Shown: positions 33,043 to 41,964 of the stretch, piece after piece
Numbering within the stretch: the first letter of the stretch is position 1
How the letters are laid out: each line of letters starts with the position of its first letter
Origin: Tsukamurella sp. 8F
Lineage (GTDB): Bacteria; Actinomycetota; Actinomycetes; Mycobacteriales; Mycobacteriaceae
DNA length: 64,000 nt
Assembly (NCBI RefSeq): GCF_029167375.1
Contig: NZ_JARFTP010000015.1
Location: forward strand, 44,473 to 108,472
Reading direction: 5' to 3'
Notes under the pieces: model-generated
The model's database searches: none
What the model saw: only the letters and a program-made list of their open reading frames with translations
What the model was told of the DNA's origin: nothing
Translations under genes and position numbers: made by a program

Positions 33043-33999
33043 ATGAACACGACAGCCATAGGCGCGACGAGGCTCGACCAAGCGCCTGCGATATCGGTCC
33101 GCGACCTACGCAAGACCTTCCGCGGCCCGCACGGGGCGGCGGTCACAGCGGTCGACGGCATCAATCTGACCATCGGAGCCGGCGAGGTCGTAGCCTTCCT
33201 CGGACCGAACGGCGCAGGAAAGACCACCACCATCGACATGCTCCTCGGCCTGACCAGACCCGTGGGCGGCGGGATCGAGGTATTCGGGACCAGCCCCGAG
33301 CAGGCCGCACGCGGCGGGCGGGTATCCGCGGTGATGCAGTCCGGCGGGCTGCTCCCCGAGTTCACCGTGGAGGAGACGGTGCGCGTCGTCGCCTCCACGT
33401 TCGGAGTGACCGACACCGTCGACGACGTCATGGCGCGAGCATCGATCTCCTCGATCGCCGGGCGCAAAGTCTCGAAATGCTCTGGTGGCGAACAGCAGAG
33501 GCTCAAGTTCGCACTCGCGCTCCTTCCCGATCCCGACCTGATCGTGCTCGACGAACCCACCGCCGGAATGGATGTGGAGTCCCGTCGGGCCTTCTGGGCG
33601 ACGATGCGCGCGGACGCCGGCGAGGGACGGACCGTGCTCTTCGCCACCCACTATCTCGAGGAGGCCGACGATTTCGCCGACCGCATCATAATGATGGCTG
33701 CAGGGCGTGTGGTGGCAGATGGGACCACCGCGGAGATCCGTGCGCAGGCGTCCGGCCGGGTGGTCTCCGCGGTGCTCGGTCGCGAGGAACTCTCGCGGGT
33801 TCGAGCCGCGATTCCAGCGATCACCGACGTGACCGTTCGCGGTGGCCGGGCGTTCCTGACCTCCAGCGACTCCGACGCCGTGGGCAGGTACCTGTTCACG
33901 CAGACCTCGGCGCGCGACGTCGAGATCGCGGCACCGAATCTCGAGGACGCCTTCATCTCCCTGACCCGCCAGCCCGGTTCCGAGGAGGTCCCGGCATGA
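33043..33999 (+). CDS. ABC transporter ATP-binding protein (DrrA type)
   Basis: 318 residues from ATG 33043 (GTG 33034 is a possible alternative). Walker A is FLGPNGAGKTTTIDML and the signature is CSGGEQQRLKFALALL. Walker B is DLIVLDEPTAGMD, and the H-loop lies in TVLFATHYLEEAD. The C-terminal 80 residues match the regulatory tail of drug-export ATPases. It powers the permease encoded by the overlapping gene. The operon continues into a histidine kinase and response regulator, the usual layout of exporters controlled by cell-envelope stress or antibiotics. Confidence 0.92.
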   Translation: MNTTAIGATRLDQAPAISVRDLRKTFRGPHGAAVTAVDGINLTIGAGEVVAFLGPNGAGKTTTIDMLLGLTRPVGGGIEVFGTSPEQAARGGRVSAVMQSGGLLPEFTVEETVRVVASTFGVTDTVDDVMARASISSIAGRKVSKCSGGEQQRLKFALALLPDPDLIVLDEPTAGMDVESRRAFWATMRADAGEGRTVLFATHYLEEADDFADRIIMMAAGRVVADGTTAEIRAQASGRVVSAVLGREELSRVRAAIPAITDVTVRGGRAFLTSSDSDAVGRYLFTQTSARDVEIAAPNLEDAFISLTRQPGSEEVPA

Positions 34000-34784
34000 C
34001 CGCCACCCTGACCACCACATCGCGCCCCCTCGGCGGGTTCTCCCCCACCTACGTAGTCACCGACCTGCGACGGGTTCTACGTAATCGCCGTGCGGTCATC
34101 TTCACGCTCGTGATGCCCACGCTGATGTACGTCATCTTCGGATCCACGCAGGGTTCGACGAACGACAGGATCGGCCACGCGAACATCGCGGCGTACGTCA
34201 TGGTGCACATGGCCGTCTACGGTGCGGTGATCGCAACAACCACCAACGCGGCGTCCGTCGCCCTGGAGCAGCAGGCGGGATGGACTCGGACGCTGCGGCT
34301 CACCCCCCTGACACCCCTGTCCTACGTAACGGCGAAGACCTGCGTAGCGCTCGTCATGGCGCTGCTGCCTCTGCTCCTCCTGTCCCTCGCGGGCGCACTC
34401 ACCGGCGCGAGCGCACCTATCGGTCTGTGGGCCGGCTCGGTGTTGCTGGGCTGGCTCGGCGCATCGATCTTCGCGGCGTTCGGGATGGCTATCGGCAGCG
34501 CGCTGCGCACCGAGGCGGCTATGCAACTCGCTGGCGGCGCGCTCACGCTGCTCGCATTCGCCGGCAACGTGTTCGTACCGCTGAAAGGCGCGATGTATAC
34601 GTTCTCCCAGTTCACGCCTATGTTCGGAGTCAACGCCCTGGCGATGTATCCGCTCACGGGCGGCGAATCCGCCTACGGCGAGCACACGTCGGTGTGGGTC
34701 GCGCTTCTCAATGTGGTGGCGTGGGCCGTGATCTTCGGCGCGACCGCCGTGTTCTTCTACCGCCGCAGCGGCGAACGGCAGTGA
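33996..34784 (+). CDS. ABC-2 type transporter permease
   Basis: 262 residues, overlapping the ATPase by 4 bp, with six membrane helices in the ABC-2 (DrrB) arrangement. The first helix is VIFTLVMPTLMYVIFG. A central loop reads EQQAGWTRTLRLTPLTP, as in other members. It forms a dimeric export channel with the ATPase. The substrate is unknown. A short gap of 16 bp separates it from the kinase gene. Confidence 0.9.
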   Translation: MTATLTTTSRPLGGFSPTYVVTDLRRVLRNRRAVIFTLVMPTLMYVIFGSTQGSTNDRIGHANIAAYVMVHMAVYGAVIATTTNAASVALEQQAGWTRTLRLTPLTPLSYVTAKTCVALVMALLPLLLLSLAGALTGASAPIGLWAGSVLLGWLGASIFAAFGMAIGSALRTEAAMQLAGGALTLLAFAGNVFVPLKGAMYTFSQFTPMFGVNALAMYPLTGGESAYGEHTSVWVALLNVVAWAVIFGATAVFFYRRSGERQ

Positions 34785-34800
34785 ACCACGCGGGTACAGA

Positions 34801-35931
34801 ATGGAAGCCGTGACGGTGACGGAGTACCTGAAGGCCTGGCGCGATCCGCGCTGGGTCTTCGGTGCTGTGTGGCTGATGTTCCTGGCATCCCCGCTCGCGG
34901 CCGTGCTGGGCTCCCATTCACTGTCGCGGCCGGCCAGGTGGGCCGGTGTGACGCTGCTACTCGCGTTCGCACTCGGGTACGCCGCGATGTGTGTGCACGT
35001 CATGATGCCCGCCATGCGCGGAGTCCGTTTCCCACCCGCCCGGATCGCCGCCTGGTCGCTCCCGCTCGTCGCGATCGCAGCCGGGTTGATCCCCATCCTG
35101 GGGCAGTCGGTGATGGGCATGGGCGGGTATCTGATGGCGCTCATCATCTTTCAGTTCCCACCACTGACCGCCGCGGTTCTCGTCCTGGCCATGCTCGGGG
35201 CCGTCGCACTCCTCCCCGAGGTCGTGCCCGGATGGTCCCCCGACCCGTCGACGACGATCCTGTTGGTGACGATCGGTGTGGTGCTGCTGGTGACACGGAC
35301 CATGCAGGCGCGCGAGCAGGACCGCGAAGCGGCCGTCGAACGGCGACGAGCGTTGCAGGAGCAGCTCGCAGTGATCGCCGAGCGGGAGCGGGTCGCCCGC
35401 GACGTGCACGACATCCTGGGTCATTCACTCACCGTGATGGCTCTCAAGTCCGAGCTGGCAGCGCGCCTGGTCGACGAACATCCCGAACGAGCAAAGGCGG
35501 AGATCATCGAGTTGCACACCCTGTCGCGTGCAGCGCTCAGCGAGGTACGGGCGACCGTCGGCAACCTGCGTGCGCCGGACCTGCGTGACGAGCTGCGCTC
35601 GGCCAGGACCGCCCTGGACGCGGCCGAGATCCGAGCCGAGGTGTCCGAGGCCGACGATGCGTCTGACGACACCGTGCCGGACGACAGTTCCGTGCTCGCG
35701 TGGGTCCTGCGCGAGGCGGTGACCAACGTGGTGCGACACAGCGGTGCTGCCAGTTGCCGGATCGAGCTGGGGCACAACAGCATCGAAATCATCGACGACG
35801 GTTGCGGGCTGCGCGGCGGCTTCGGTCACGGCCTGCGGGGGCTCGATGAGCGCGTGCGCGACGCAGGCGGCGTATTGGAGGTCTCGTCGCCGGGCGGACC
35901 CGGAACACGAGTGCGGGCATCGCTGCCATGA
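34801..35931 (+). CDS. sensor histidine kinase (NarL/DesK-type)
   Basis: 376 residues. The N-terminal 160 residues hold four to five membrane helices with very short outer loops, so it probably senses the membrane itself or the partner exporter. A dimerisation helix carries the phospho-acceptor His in ERVARDVHDILGHSLT. The ATPase domain has the N-box LREAVTNVVRHS, G1 EIIDDGCGL and G2 FGHGLRGL. It phosphorylates the regulator encoded by the next, overlapping gene. Confidence 0.92.
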   Translation: MEAVTVTEYLKAWRDPRWVFGAVWLMFLASPLAAVLGSHSLSRPARWAGVTLLLAFALGYAAMCVHVMMPAMRGVRFPPARIAAWSLPLVAIAAGLIPILGQSVMGMGGYLMALIIFQFPPLTAAVLVLAMLGAVALLPEVVPGWSPDPSTTILLVTIGVVLLVTRTMQAREQDREAAVERRRALQEQLAVIAERERVARDVHDILGHSLTVMALKSELAARLVDEHPERAKAEIIELHTLSRAALSEVRATVGNLRAPDLRDELRSARTALDAAEIRAEVSEADDASDDTVPDDSSVLAWVLREAVTNVVRHSGAASCRIELGHNSIEIIDDGCGLRGGFGHGLRGLDERVRDAGGVLEVSSPGGPGTRVRASLP

Positions 35932-36539
35932 CAGAGATCCGCGTGCTGCTCGCCGATGATCAAGCGCTGGTGCGGGGCGCACTGGCGGCGCTGCTGGAGC
36001 TCGAATACGACCTGTCCGTCGTGGCGCAGGTAGGTGAGGGAACAGCCGTGGTCGACGCCGCTCGCGAGCACCAGGTGGACGTGTGCCTTTTAGACATCGA
36101 GATGCCTGGGGCAGACGGGATCGAGGTGGCCGCAGCGCTGACTGCCGAACTACCGCACGTGAAGTCGCTGATCGTGACCACTTTCGGTCGGCCGGGCTAC
36201 CTGCGCCGGGCCGTGCGGGCCGGGGCGTCGGGCTTCGTCGTCAAGGACACGCCCGCAGCCGAGTTGGCCGACGCGGTGCGCCGGGTGCATGCGGGACTGC
36301 GCGTCATCGACCCGACCCTCGCCACCGAGAGTCTCACCACCGGCGAGAGTCCTCTGACCGAGCGGGAACGGCAGGTACTACGCGCCGCGCTCGGCGGGGT
36401 GACGGTCGCAGTGATCGCCGCCGAAGTCCACCTCTCCCCGGGCACCGTGCGCAACTACCTGTCCAGCGCGATCGGCAAGACCGGCGCCGTGACCCGGGCC
36501 GAAGCTGCGACGACCGCCCGTCTGCGTGGATGGATCTGA
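35928..36539 (+). CDS. NarL/LuxR-family response regulator
   Basis: 203 residues, overlapping the kinase gene by 4 bp. The receiver domain has the acidic pair VLLADDQALVRGAL, the phospho-acceptor Asp56 in CLLDIEMPGADG, a Thr switch in LIVTTFGRPGYL and the Lys in GFVVKDTPAAEL. The C-terminal HTH is SPLTERERQVLRAALGG followed by LSPGTVRNYLSSAIGKTGA. It most likely activates the ABC operon upstream in response to the kinase signal. Confidence 0.93.
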   Translation: MTEIRVLLADDQALVRGALAALLELEYDLSVVAQVGEGTAVVDAAREHQVDVCLLDIEMPGADGIEVAAALTAELPHVKSLIVTTFGRPGYLRRAVRAGASGFVVKDTPAAELADAVRRVHAGLRVIDPTLATESLTTGESPLTERERQVLRAALGGVTVAVIAAEVHLSPGTVRNYLSSAIGKTGAVTRAEAATTARLRGWI

Positions 36540-36576
36540 GCGGTCTCGCGACGCCCGACCGGGTAGCGTGCGGCTC

Positions 36577-37023
36577 GTGACGGACGTTCGAGTCGACGCT
36601 CCCCGCGCGGTATCCGAGAAGACGACCGAGGAGCTGGCGCGACTCATGCGACAGGTCTCGACCACGGCGGCTCCCCTCACCGCCGAGACCATCCACGGGA
36701 TGCTGACACACGATGCGGTCACCTTGTTCACAGCCCGGGTCGACGACACGATCGTCGGCATGCTGACTCTCGCCTGCTTTCCGACGCCGACCGGCGTGCG
36801 GGCGTGGATCGAGGATGTGGTGACCGACGAATCAGCACGCGGTCGCGGTGTCGGCTCCGCTCTCGTCCGGGCGGCCCTGGCTCGCGCACATCAACACGGC
36901 GCTCGCACGGTGGAACTGACGTCCCGTCCTGACCGCGTCGCCGCGAACCGGCTCTATGCCCGCCTCGGATTCGAGCGCCGCGAATCGAACGTGTACCGCT
37001 ACACGGTCGGGGCCACGCAGTAG
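36577..37023 (+). CDS. GNAT family N-acetyltransferase
   Basis: 148 residues from GTG 36577. The acetyl-CoA loop is ESARGRGVGSALVRAALARA, preceded by the strand VRAWIEDVVTD and followed by VELTSRPDRVAANRLYARLG and FERRESNVYRY, all typical GNAT features. It transfers an acetyl group to an amine of unknown identity. It begins 37 bp after the response regulator and may be the last gene of that operon. Confidence 0.88.
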   Translation: MTDVRVDAPRAVSEKTTEELARLMRQVSTTAAPLTAETIHGMLTHDAVTLFTARVDDTIVGMLTLACFPTPTGVRAWIEDVVTDESARGRGVGSALVRAALARAHQHGARTVELTSRPDRVAANRLYARLGFERRESNVYRYTVGATQ

Positions 37024-37255
37024 CCCAGGCGAGCGGTGTCGGGCCCGGCAGGCGATCTGCATGGCCACTTGATGGACGACGGTGGCGTAGGGCCGTCCAA
37101 CGCCGCATGTTTAGGTCCAGGTCCAGTGGGTATGTCTGCCGATCATGTGTCCCTGCTTCGGGGACCGTGGTGTGGTCTGCCGCTACGGCGGTGGTCGCAG
37201 GGTTCGATGGTGCAGAATGCAGTGACAACGTATACCGCAACGAATCGGAGGAACG

Positions 37256-37552
37256 ATGATCTGGACGATTATCAGCACTATCGTCGTTGGATTGATAATC
37301 GGCGGGCTGGCCCGTCTGATCATGCCGGGGCAGCAGAAGATCGGCCTGATCATGACCGCGCTCTTGGGCATAGTGGGTTCGTTCGTCGGCTCGTGGCTCA
37401 CCTACCAACTGGGATATAAGAATTCCAACGGCGGATGGGAAGTAATTCCCTTCATCGTCGGCATCGTTATCGCCGTTATCCTGATCGGCGTGTACGTCCG
37501 TTTCGCCGCAGGCAGGCAACTCAAGCGCGCGTCGGCCCGCGACATAGATTAA
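37256..37552 (+). CDS. GlsB/YeaQ/YmgE family membrane protein
   Basis: 98 residues with three membrane helices and the family pattern GLIIGGLARLIMPGQQKIG, GIVGSFVGSW and a C-terminal helix, then a basic tail. Often labelled transglycosylase-associated; the true role is unknown, but homologues are stress-induced. A ribosome site, CGGAGGAACG, stands before the ATG. Codon use is AT-richer than its neighbours at the start of the gene. Confidence 0.9.
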   Translation: MIWTIISTIVVGLIIGGLARLIMPGQQKIGLIMTALLGIVGSFVGSWLTYQLGYKNSNGGWEVIPFIVGIVIAVILIGVYVRFAAGRQLKRASARDID

Positions 37553-37575
37553 GTCCCACTTGCGATGAGCGCTGC

Positions 37576-37950
37576 TCAGGGCGCCGCGGGCGGCCTGCGC
37601 ATGTAGTCGCTGATCTTGCGATCGACGAGGACGAGCGCGTCGTCGAGTTCGCGGCGCTTGGCGCGTATGCGTAGACGGTGCTCGCGCAGGATACGCAGGC
37701 GTTCGGGAACTCCGTCCGGGTCCGCCGCGGCATACCGGGTGAAGTCCGCGATGTCCGCGAGCGGCATGCCCGTCTCCTTCAGATGCAGGAGCACCTCGAT
37801 GAGGTGGATGTCGCTGTCGGTGTACCGTCGTCGCCCGGTCCCGTCGCGTGCAGGACACGGCAGGATGCCGCGCCGCTCGTAGTCGCGGAGGGTGTCGGAG
37901 TCCAGTCCGACTCTCTCCGCGACTGCACCGATGGGATGGCCATCGCTCAT
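37576..37950 (-). CDS. MerR family transcriptional regulator
   Basis: 124 residues. The N-terminal winged helix is HPIGAVAERVGLDSDTLRDY with ERRGILPCPARDGTGRRRY, and a coiled-coil dimerisation helix follows (RILREHRLRIRAKRREL). There are no cysteines in a metal- or FeS-binding pattern, so a small-molecule or carbonyl signal is more likely. It overlaps the aldo-keto reductase gene by 4 bp and is co-transcribed with it from a promoter that contains a MerR-type operator. Confidence 0.92.
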   Translation of the reverse strand: MSDGHPIGAVAERVGLDSDTLRDYERRGILPCPARDGTGRRRYTDSDIHLIEVLLHLKETGMPLADIADFTRYAAADPDGVPERLRILREHRLRIRAKRRELDDALVLVDRKISDYMRRPPAAP

Positions 37951-38906
37951 TGCTCCATCCTGGCAGCGTCGAGGGCCGCGAGCGCATCGTCCGGCAGTCT
38001 GGTCTCCACCGCCGTGACGGCGGACCTCAGCTGCTCGGGTGTCGAGACCCCGACGACGGGCCAGACGGGCGTGCTCCGCTGCCCCATCCAGGCCAGCACC
38101 GTCTGGCCCATGTCGAGACCCACCCAGGCGGCGACATCGGCGAGGGACTGCAGCATCGCGTTGCAGTGCTGTGTCGCGTATCCGGATGGGAGCGGCCTGT
38201 CCGCCCGCGTGTATGCGCCGGACAGCAGCGGGGAGTAGCCGAGCATGGCTATTCCGGCCGCGCTGCACTCCGCGACCACCGCCTCGTCGAGCAACACGTG
38301 AGGGGCGATGTCCGCGTCCGCGGCCGGCCACAGGTAGCTGAACCGCTGCTGGAGGAATCGGTAGCCTCCCCCATGACCGCCCACCTCGATTGCGGTGCGG
38401 AGCCTCGACGCGGTCAGGTTGCTCGCGCCGATACGGCGGACGAGCCCGGCCTGCCGGAGTTCTTCCATCGCCCCGAGCGTGTCGGCCAACGGGACCGTGG
38501 TGTCGTCGATGTGGGCGTACAGGAGGTCGACGTGATCGGCGGCCGATCTCCGGAGACTGGCGCGCAGCTGGGAATCGATCGCAGCGGGTGACAAGCCGAG
38601 CGCTTCGTCGAGATCCCGGGCGCCGGGACGAGGGCGGGCACCCACCTTCGTTGCCAACGAAATCTCATCGCGCCGCTCGGGATGCCGCCGAAACCACCGC
38701 CCCAGACACTGCTCGGATTCGTCGCCCGACCCGCCGCGGACCCAGAACGCATAGTTGTTGGCCGTGTCCCACGACCTGACGCCGGAGTCGTACGCCTCGT
38801 CGAGGATGCGTTCGGCAACGTCCTGCGGCACAGTCGTTCCGAAGTACATGGTCCCCAGGGTCATGCGAGGTTGCGCACCGCGGGTGACCTGATCGTCGCT
38901 CGTCAC
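37947..38906 (-). CDS. aldo/keto reductase
   Basis: 319 residues if started at the GTG at 38906; starts at ATG 38915 or 38864 are also possible. The barrel shows GTMYFGTTVPQDVAERIL, the catalytic Asp/Tyr pair in VRSWDTANNYAFW, Lys in ISLATKVG and the catalytic-loop His in VDLLYAHIDD. C-terminal NADPH contacts lie near PVVGVSTPEQLRSAV. It reduces aldehydes or ketones with NADPH. The GTG start is preferred because the promoter geometry places transcription initiation there, giving a leaderless mRNA (inference). Confidence 0.88.
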   Translation of the reverse strand: MTSDDQVTRGAQPRMTLGTMYFGTTVPQDVAERILDEAYDSGVRSWDTANNYAFWVRGGSGDESEQCLGRWFRRHPERRDEISLATKVGARPRPGARDLDEALGLSPAAIDSQLRASLRRSAADHVDLLYAHIDDTTVPLADTLGAMEELRQAGLVRRIGASNLTASRLRTAIEVGGHGGGYRFLQQRFSYLWPAADADIAPHVLLDEAVVAECSAAGIAMLGYSPLLSGAYTRADRPLPSGYATQHCNAMLQSLADVAAWVGLDMGQTVLAWMGQRSTPVWPVVGVSTPEQLRSAVTAVETRLPDDALAALDAARMEQ

Positions 38907-38913
38907 GCGAACC

Positions 38914-38944
38914 ATGCTCGGACCTGGACCGTGGTCCAAGTCAA
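38914..38944 (-). promoter_or_regulatory. MerR-type promoter/operator of the reductase operon
   Basis: Reading leftward, TTGACT (38944-38939) is the -35 and GAGCAT (38919-38914) a weak -10, 19 bp apart, the over-long spacer that MerR proteins act on. The spacer region is filled by the dyad ACTTGGACC-AC-GGTCCAGGT (38941-38922), with 8 of 9 positions symmetrical. This is the classical arrangement for MerR activation. Confidence 0.65.
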
Positions 38945-39236
38945 CCCGACTGCCCATCGATGTTCGGCCTGAATCCCGCGCTCTCGTCACCATCGGTCGA
39001 CCGCGGGGTCGAGGACGAGTGTGAACGACAACCGGAGAACGGCAAACCGTCGCACGACTGCGCCGTCGAGCTGCGGTCAGCGCGGTTCCGCGCACACCGG
39101 ATACCCGGTCTACCAGCGAGAAACTGGAGAACGGTGCGTCCATCGCACATCATGCCAACCGACGGACGTGACCTTAGCCACAGCCGGTCGGTGTACAGTT
39201 GTTCACTACAGCCGATGACTCAGCTAAGGAGATCCA

Positions 39237-40349
39237 GTGGATCTGCTCAAATGGAGCAAGCGACCTGCAGCCCAGGTGCATGCCCGCAGTCCGGAGGTCA
39301 ACGTCGTGCGCGGCCTGGTGGCCCGTGCGACGACCCCGCTGCTGCCCGACGACTATCTACATCTGATCAATCCCCTCTGGTCCGCCCGCGAGCTCCGCGG
39401 CCGGGTCATCGACGTCAAGCGGGAGACAGAGGACTCGGCCACCGTCGTCATCCACCCCGGTTGGGGGTTTCCCGCCTCCTACAAGCCGGGCCAGTATGTC
39501 GGCATCGGCCTACAGGTCGCCGGGCGATGGCACTGGCGCTCATACTCTTTGACGTCGTTCGGTGATACTCGAGACAAGGCCATCGCCATCACCGTCAAGG
39601 CGAACCCGGATGGGTTCCTGTCGTCCCACCTCGTCGACGGTGTCGAGCCTGGGACCGTCATCCGACTCGCGGCTCCGAAGGGCGACTTCTACCTGCCCGA
39701 ACCACTCCCAGCGAAGATCCTGTTCCTCACGGCCGGCAGCGGCATCACCCCGGTGATGTCGATGCTCCGCTCGCTGTCGAGGAAGAACGCCGCCACTGAT
39801 GTCGTGCATATCCACTCCGCCCCTACTCGCGACGATGTGATCTTCGCCGACGAGATCGAACAGCTCGCACAGGACCTTTCGATGTATTCGGTGAAGATGC
39901 AGCTGACCCGCGAAAACGGCAAGTTCGACCTCGCAGACCTCGACCACATGGTTCCGGACTGGCGCGAACGGCAGTGCTGGGCCTGCGGCCCCGTGGCGAT
40001 GCTCGACGATGCGGAAAAGACGTTCGACGACGCGGGCGTGCGAGGGAACCTGCACATCGAGCGGTTTGCCATCGCGCGCACCGACCGTGGCGGTGAGGGC
40101 GGCGAAGTCGCCTTTGTGAAGTCGAACAAGACGACACAGATCGACGGTGCCACAACGCTTCTCGAAGCAGGCGAGGAGCTGGGAGTACAGATGCCCTTCG
40201 GGTGCCGCATGGGTATCTGTCAGACGTGCGTGGTGCAGCTCGCCGGCGGTTACGTGCGAGACCTGAGAACCGGAGAGGAACGACGAGAAGGCGACCGAAT
40301 CCAGACCTGTGTCAGCAGCGTCTCCGGCGAATGCTCCATCGACCTGTAG
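39237..40349 (+). CDS. ferredoxin reductase partner of the acyl-CoA desaturase (Rv3230c type)
   Basis: 370 residues from GTG 39237, with AAGGAG 6 nt upstream. The order is an FAD domain (YKPGQYVGIGLQ, WRSYSLTS), an NADPH domain (ILFLTAGSGITPVMSML, CWACGPVAMLDDAE) and a C-terminal plant-type 2Fe-2S domain. The cluster ligands lie in PFGCRMGICQTCVV, with the fourth Cys in RIQTCVSS. It passes electrons from NADPH to the desaturase encoded 8 bp downstream, as shown for the homologous M. tuberculosis pair. The roughly 320 bp upstream hold the MerR promoter and nothing else recognised. Confidence 0.93.
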   Translation: MDLLKWSKRPAAQVHARSPEVNVVRGLVARATTPLLPDDYLHLINPLWSARELRGRVIDVKRETEDSATVVIHPGWGFPASYKPGQYVGIGLQVAGRWHWRSYSLTSFGDTRDKAIAITVKANPDGFLSSHLVDGVEPGTVIRLAAPKGDFYLPEPLPAKILFLTAGSGITPVMSMLRSLSRKNAATDVVHIHSAPTRDDVIFADEIEQLAQDLSMYSVKMQLTRENGKFDLADLDHMVPDWRERQCWACGPVAMLDDAEKTFDDAGVRGNLHIERFAIARTDRGGEGGEVAFVKSNKTTQIDGATTLLEAGEELGVQMPFGCRMGICQTCVVQLAGGYVRDLRTGEERREGDRIQTCVSSVSGECSIDL

Positions 40350-40357
40350 GAGAGAAC

Positions 40358-41596
40358 GTGGCAATCACTGATATCGATGCGTACGCCCACCTGACCGACG
40401 CCGACATCGAAGCGCTCGGTGCGGAATTGGATGAGATCCGTCGGGACATCGAGGACTCGCGGGGGGAGCGGGATGCCCGCTACGTCCGTCGGACCATCGC
40501 CTTCCAACGTGCCATGGCGGCCGGCGGCCGTGTGGCACTGATGTTCTCCGACCGCCGCCCGATGTGGTTGCTGGGTACTGCCGCACTCTCGTTGGCCAAG
40601 ATCGTGGAGAACATGGAGCTGGGCCACAACGTCATGCACGGCCAGTGGGATTGGATGAACGACCCCGAGATCCATTCGTCTGCCTGGGAGTGGGACAACA
40701 CCTGCCCAAGTGCACAGTGGAAGCACTCCCACAACTTCGTGCACCACAAGTTCACCAACATCGTCGGCATGGACGACGACGTGGGCTACGGCATCCTGCG
40801 CGTGACCCGCGACCAGGACTGGGAATGGTGGAACGTGGGCAACACCGTCTACAACCTGCTTCTCGGGACCTTCTTCGAAGTCGGTGTAGCCCTGCACCAC
40901 ATCGAGACCGAGAAGCTGCGCAACAAGGAGAAGACACACGCGCAGGCAGCCAAGGATCTGCGGATCATCGGCCGCAAGGTCGGCAAGCAGGCCGTCAAGG
41001 ACTACGCGATCTTCCCCGCGCTGGCCGGACCGCGGTGGCGCACCACGCTTACGGCGAACTTCACCTCCAATATCATCCGCAACTACTGGGCCTACATGGT
41101 GATCTTCTGCGGTCACTTCCCCGATGGGGCGGAGAAGTTCACCGTCGACGAGTACGAGAGCGAGGATCAGCCTCGCTGGTACCTGCGGCAGATGCTTGGA
41201 TCGGCGAACTTCCGCGCCGGCCCGGTCATGCGCTTCATGAGCGGCAACCTCAGCCATCAGATCGAGCACCACATGTTCCCCGATCTGCCGAGTAACCGCT
41301 ACGAGGAGATAGGGGTCCGGGTGCGCGCGCTGTGCGAGAAGTACGACCTGCCGTACACCACGGGATCGCTGCTGCACCAATACTTCCAGTCGTTCCGCAC
41401 GATCCTGAAGCTCTCGGTGCCCAACGCCCTACTGAAGGCCACATCAGATGATGCGCCGGAGACCGCCTCGGAGCTCCGGTTCAGCATCCGGGAGGGCATG
41501 CAACGGCACTTCGGTAACGACCCGGTGACCGGTCACCGACGGGGGCTACGGACGGCGCTGCGCGAGCTGCGCACCGCTCCGGTCCGCAGCGCCTGA
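40358..41596 (+). CDS. desA3: membrane acyl-CoA desaturase (DesA3-like)
   Basis: 412 residues from GTG 40358, with TAGGAGAG upstream. The three histidine boxes of the di-iron membrane desaturases are present: GHNVMHGQW, HSHNFVHHKF and HQIEHHMFP. DesA3-type enzymes introduce the delta-9 double bond into stearoyl-CoA to give oleate for membrane phospholipids and triglycerides. It is operonic with its reductase. Four to five hydrophobic segments anchor it in the membrane. Confidence 0.94.
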   Translation: MAITDIDAYAHLTDADIEALGAELDEIRRDIEDSRGERDARYVRRTIAFQRAMAAGGRVALMFSDRRPMWLLGTAALSLAKIVENMELGHNVMHGQWDWMNDPEIHSSAWEWDNTCPSAQWKHSHNFVHHKFTNIVGMDDDVGYGILRVTRDQDWEWWNVGNTVYNLLLGTFFEVGVALHHIETEKLRNKEKTHAQAAKDLRIIGRKVGKQAVKDYAIFPALAGPRWRTTLTANFTSNIIRNYWAYMVIFCGHFPDGAEKFTVDEYESEDQPRWYLRQMLGSANFRAGPVMRFMSGNLSHQIEHHMFPDLPSNRYEEIGVRVRALCEKYDLPYTTGSLLHQYFQSFRTILKLSVPNALLKATSDDAPETASELRFSIREGMQRHFGNDPVTGHRRGLRTALRELRTAPVRSA

Positions 41597-41964
41597 GCGC
41601 CGGAGCGGCGACGGGAGCGCTCATCGGCTCCGTTCATGAGGCCGGCAGGAGCGGCACGTCGGTACGTTGACGCGGCCGCGACCGACGTCCGCGATGAAGG
41701 CAAGGTCGGCGTAGTCACCTAGCTGTTGAGCCGGAAGGGCATTGCCGCAGAGTCGGTTCCACTTCCGGCCATAAAGGTGACGCCTACGGCCGCGGCAGCG
41801 GCGGCGGCGGACAGGGCTCGAGTGGTCGTGCGCGTCGAACTTCATCGCTCCCGAGCCGCCGAGGCGATCACCATGAGTGGAATAGGGCGAGATGTCGGCG
41901 CGCTGGTCCATGATTGTTCGGCCGGAGCGCCCCTCGCAGACCGCAGGCCGGGAGGATGACCGAG
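41597..41964. other. intergenic region without a convincing gene
   Basis: Between the desaturase and the MFS gene. On the minus strand, around 41739-41840, one frame encodes a signal-peptide-like run, ALSAAAAAAVGVTFMAGSG, ending in a stop. A stop lies directly upstream and no start codon precedes the run, so it looks like the remnant of a small exported protein. The MFS promoter must lie in the right half. Confidence 0.5.

Noticed and set aside
40250..41380. 376-codon minus-strand open frame opposite the desaturase
   Set aside because: The plus strand carries the three histidine boxes; the antisense frame has shadow composition and no motif.
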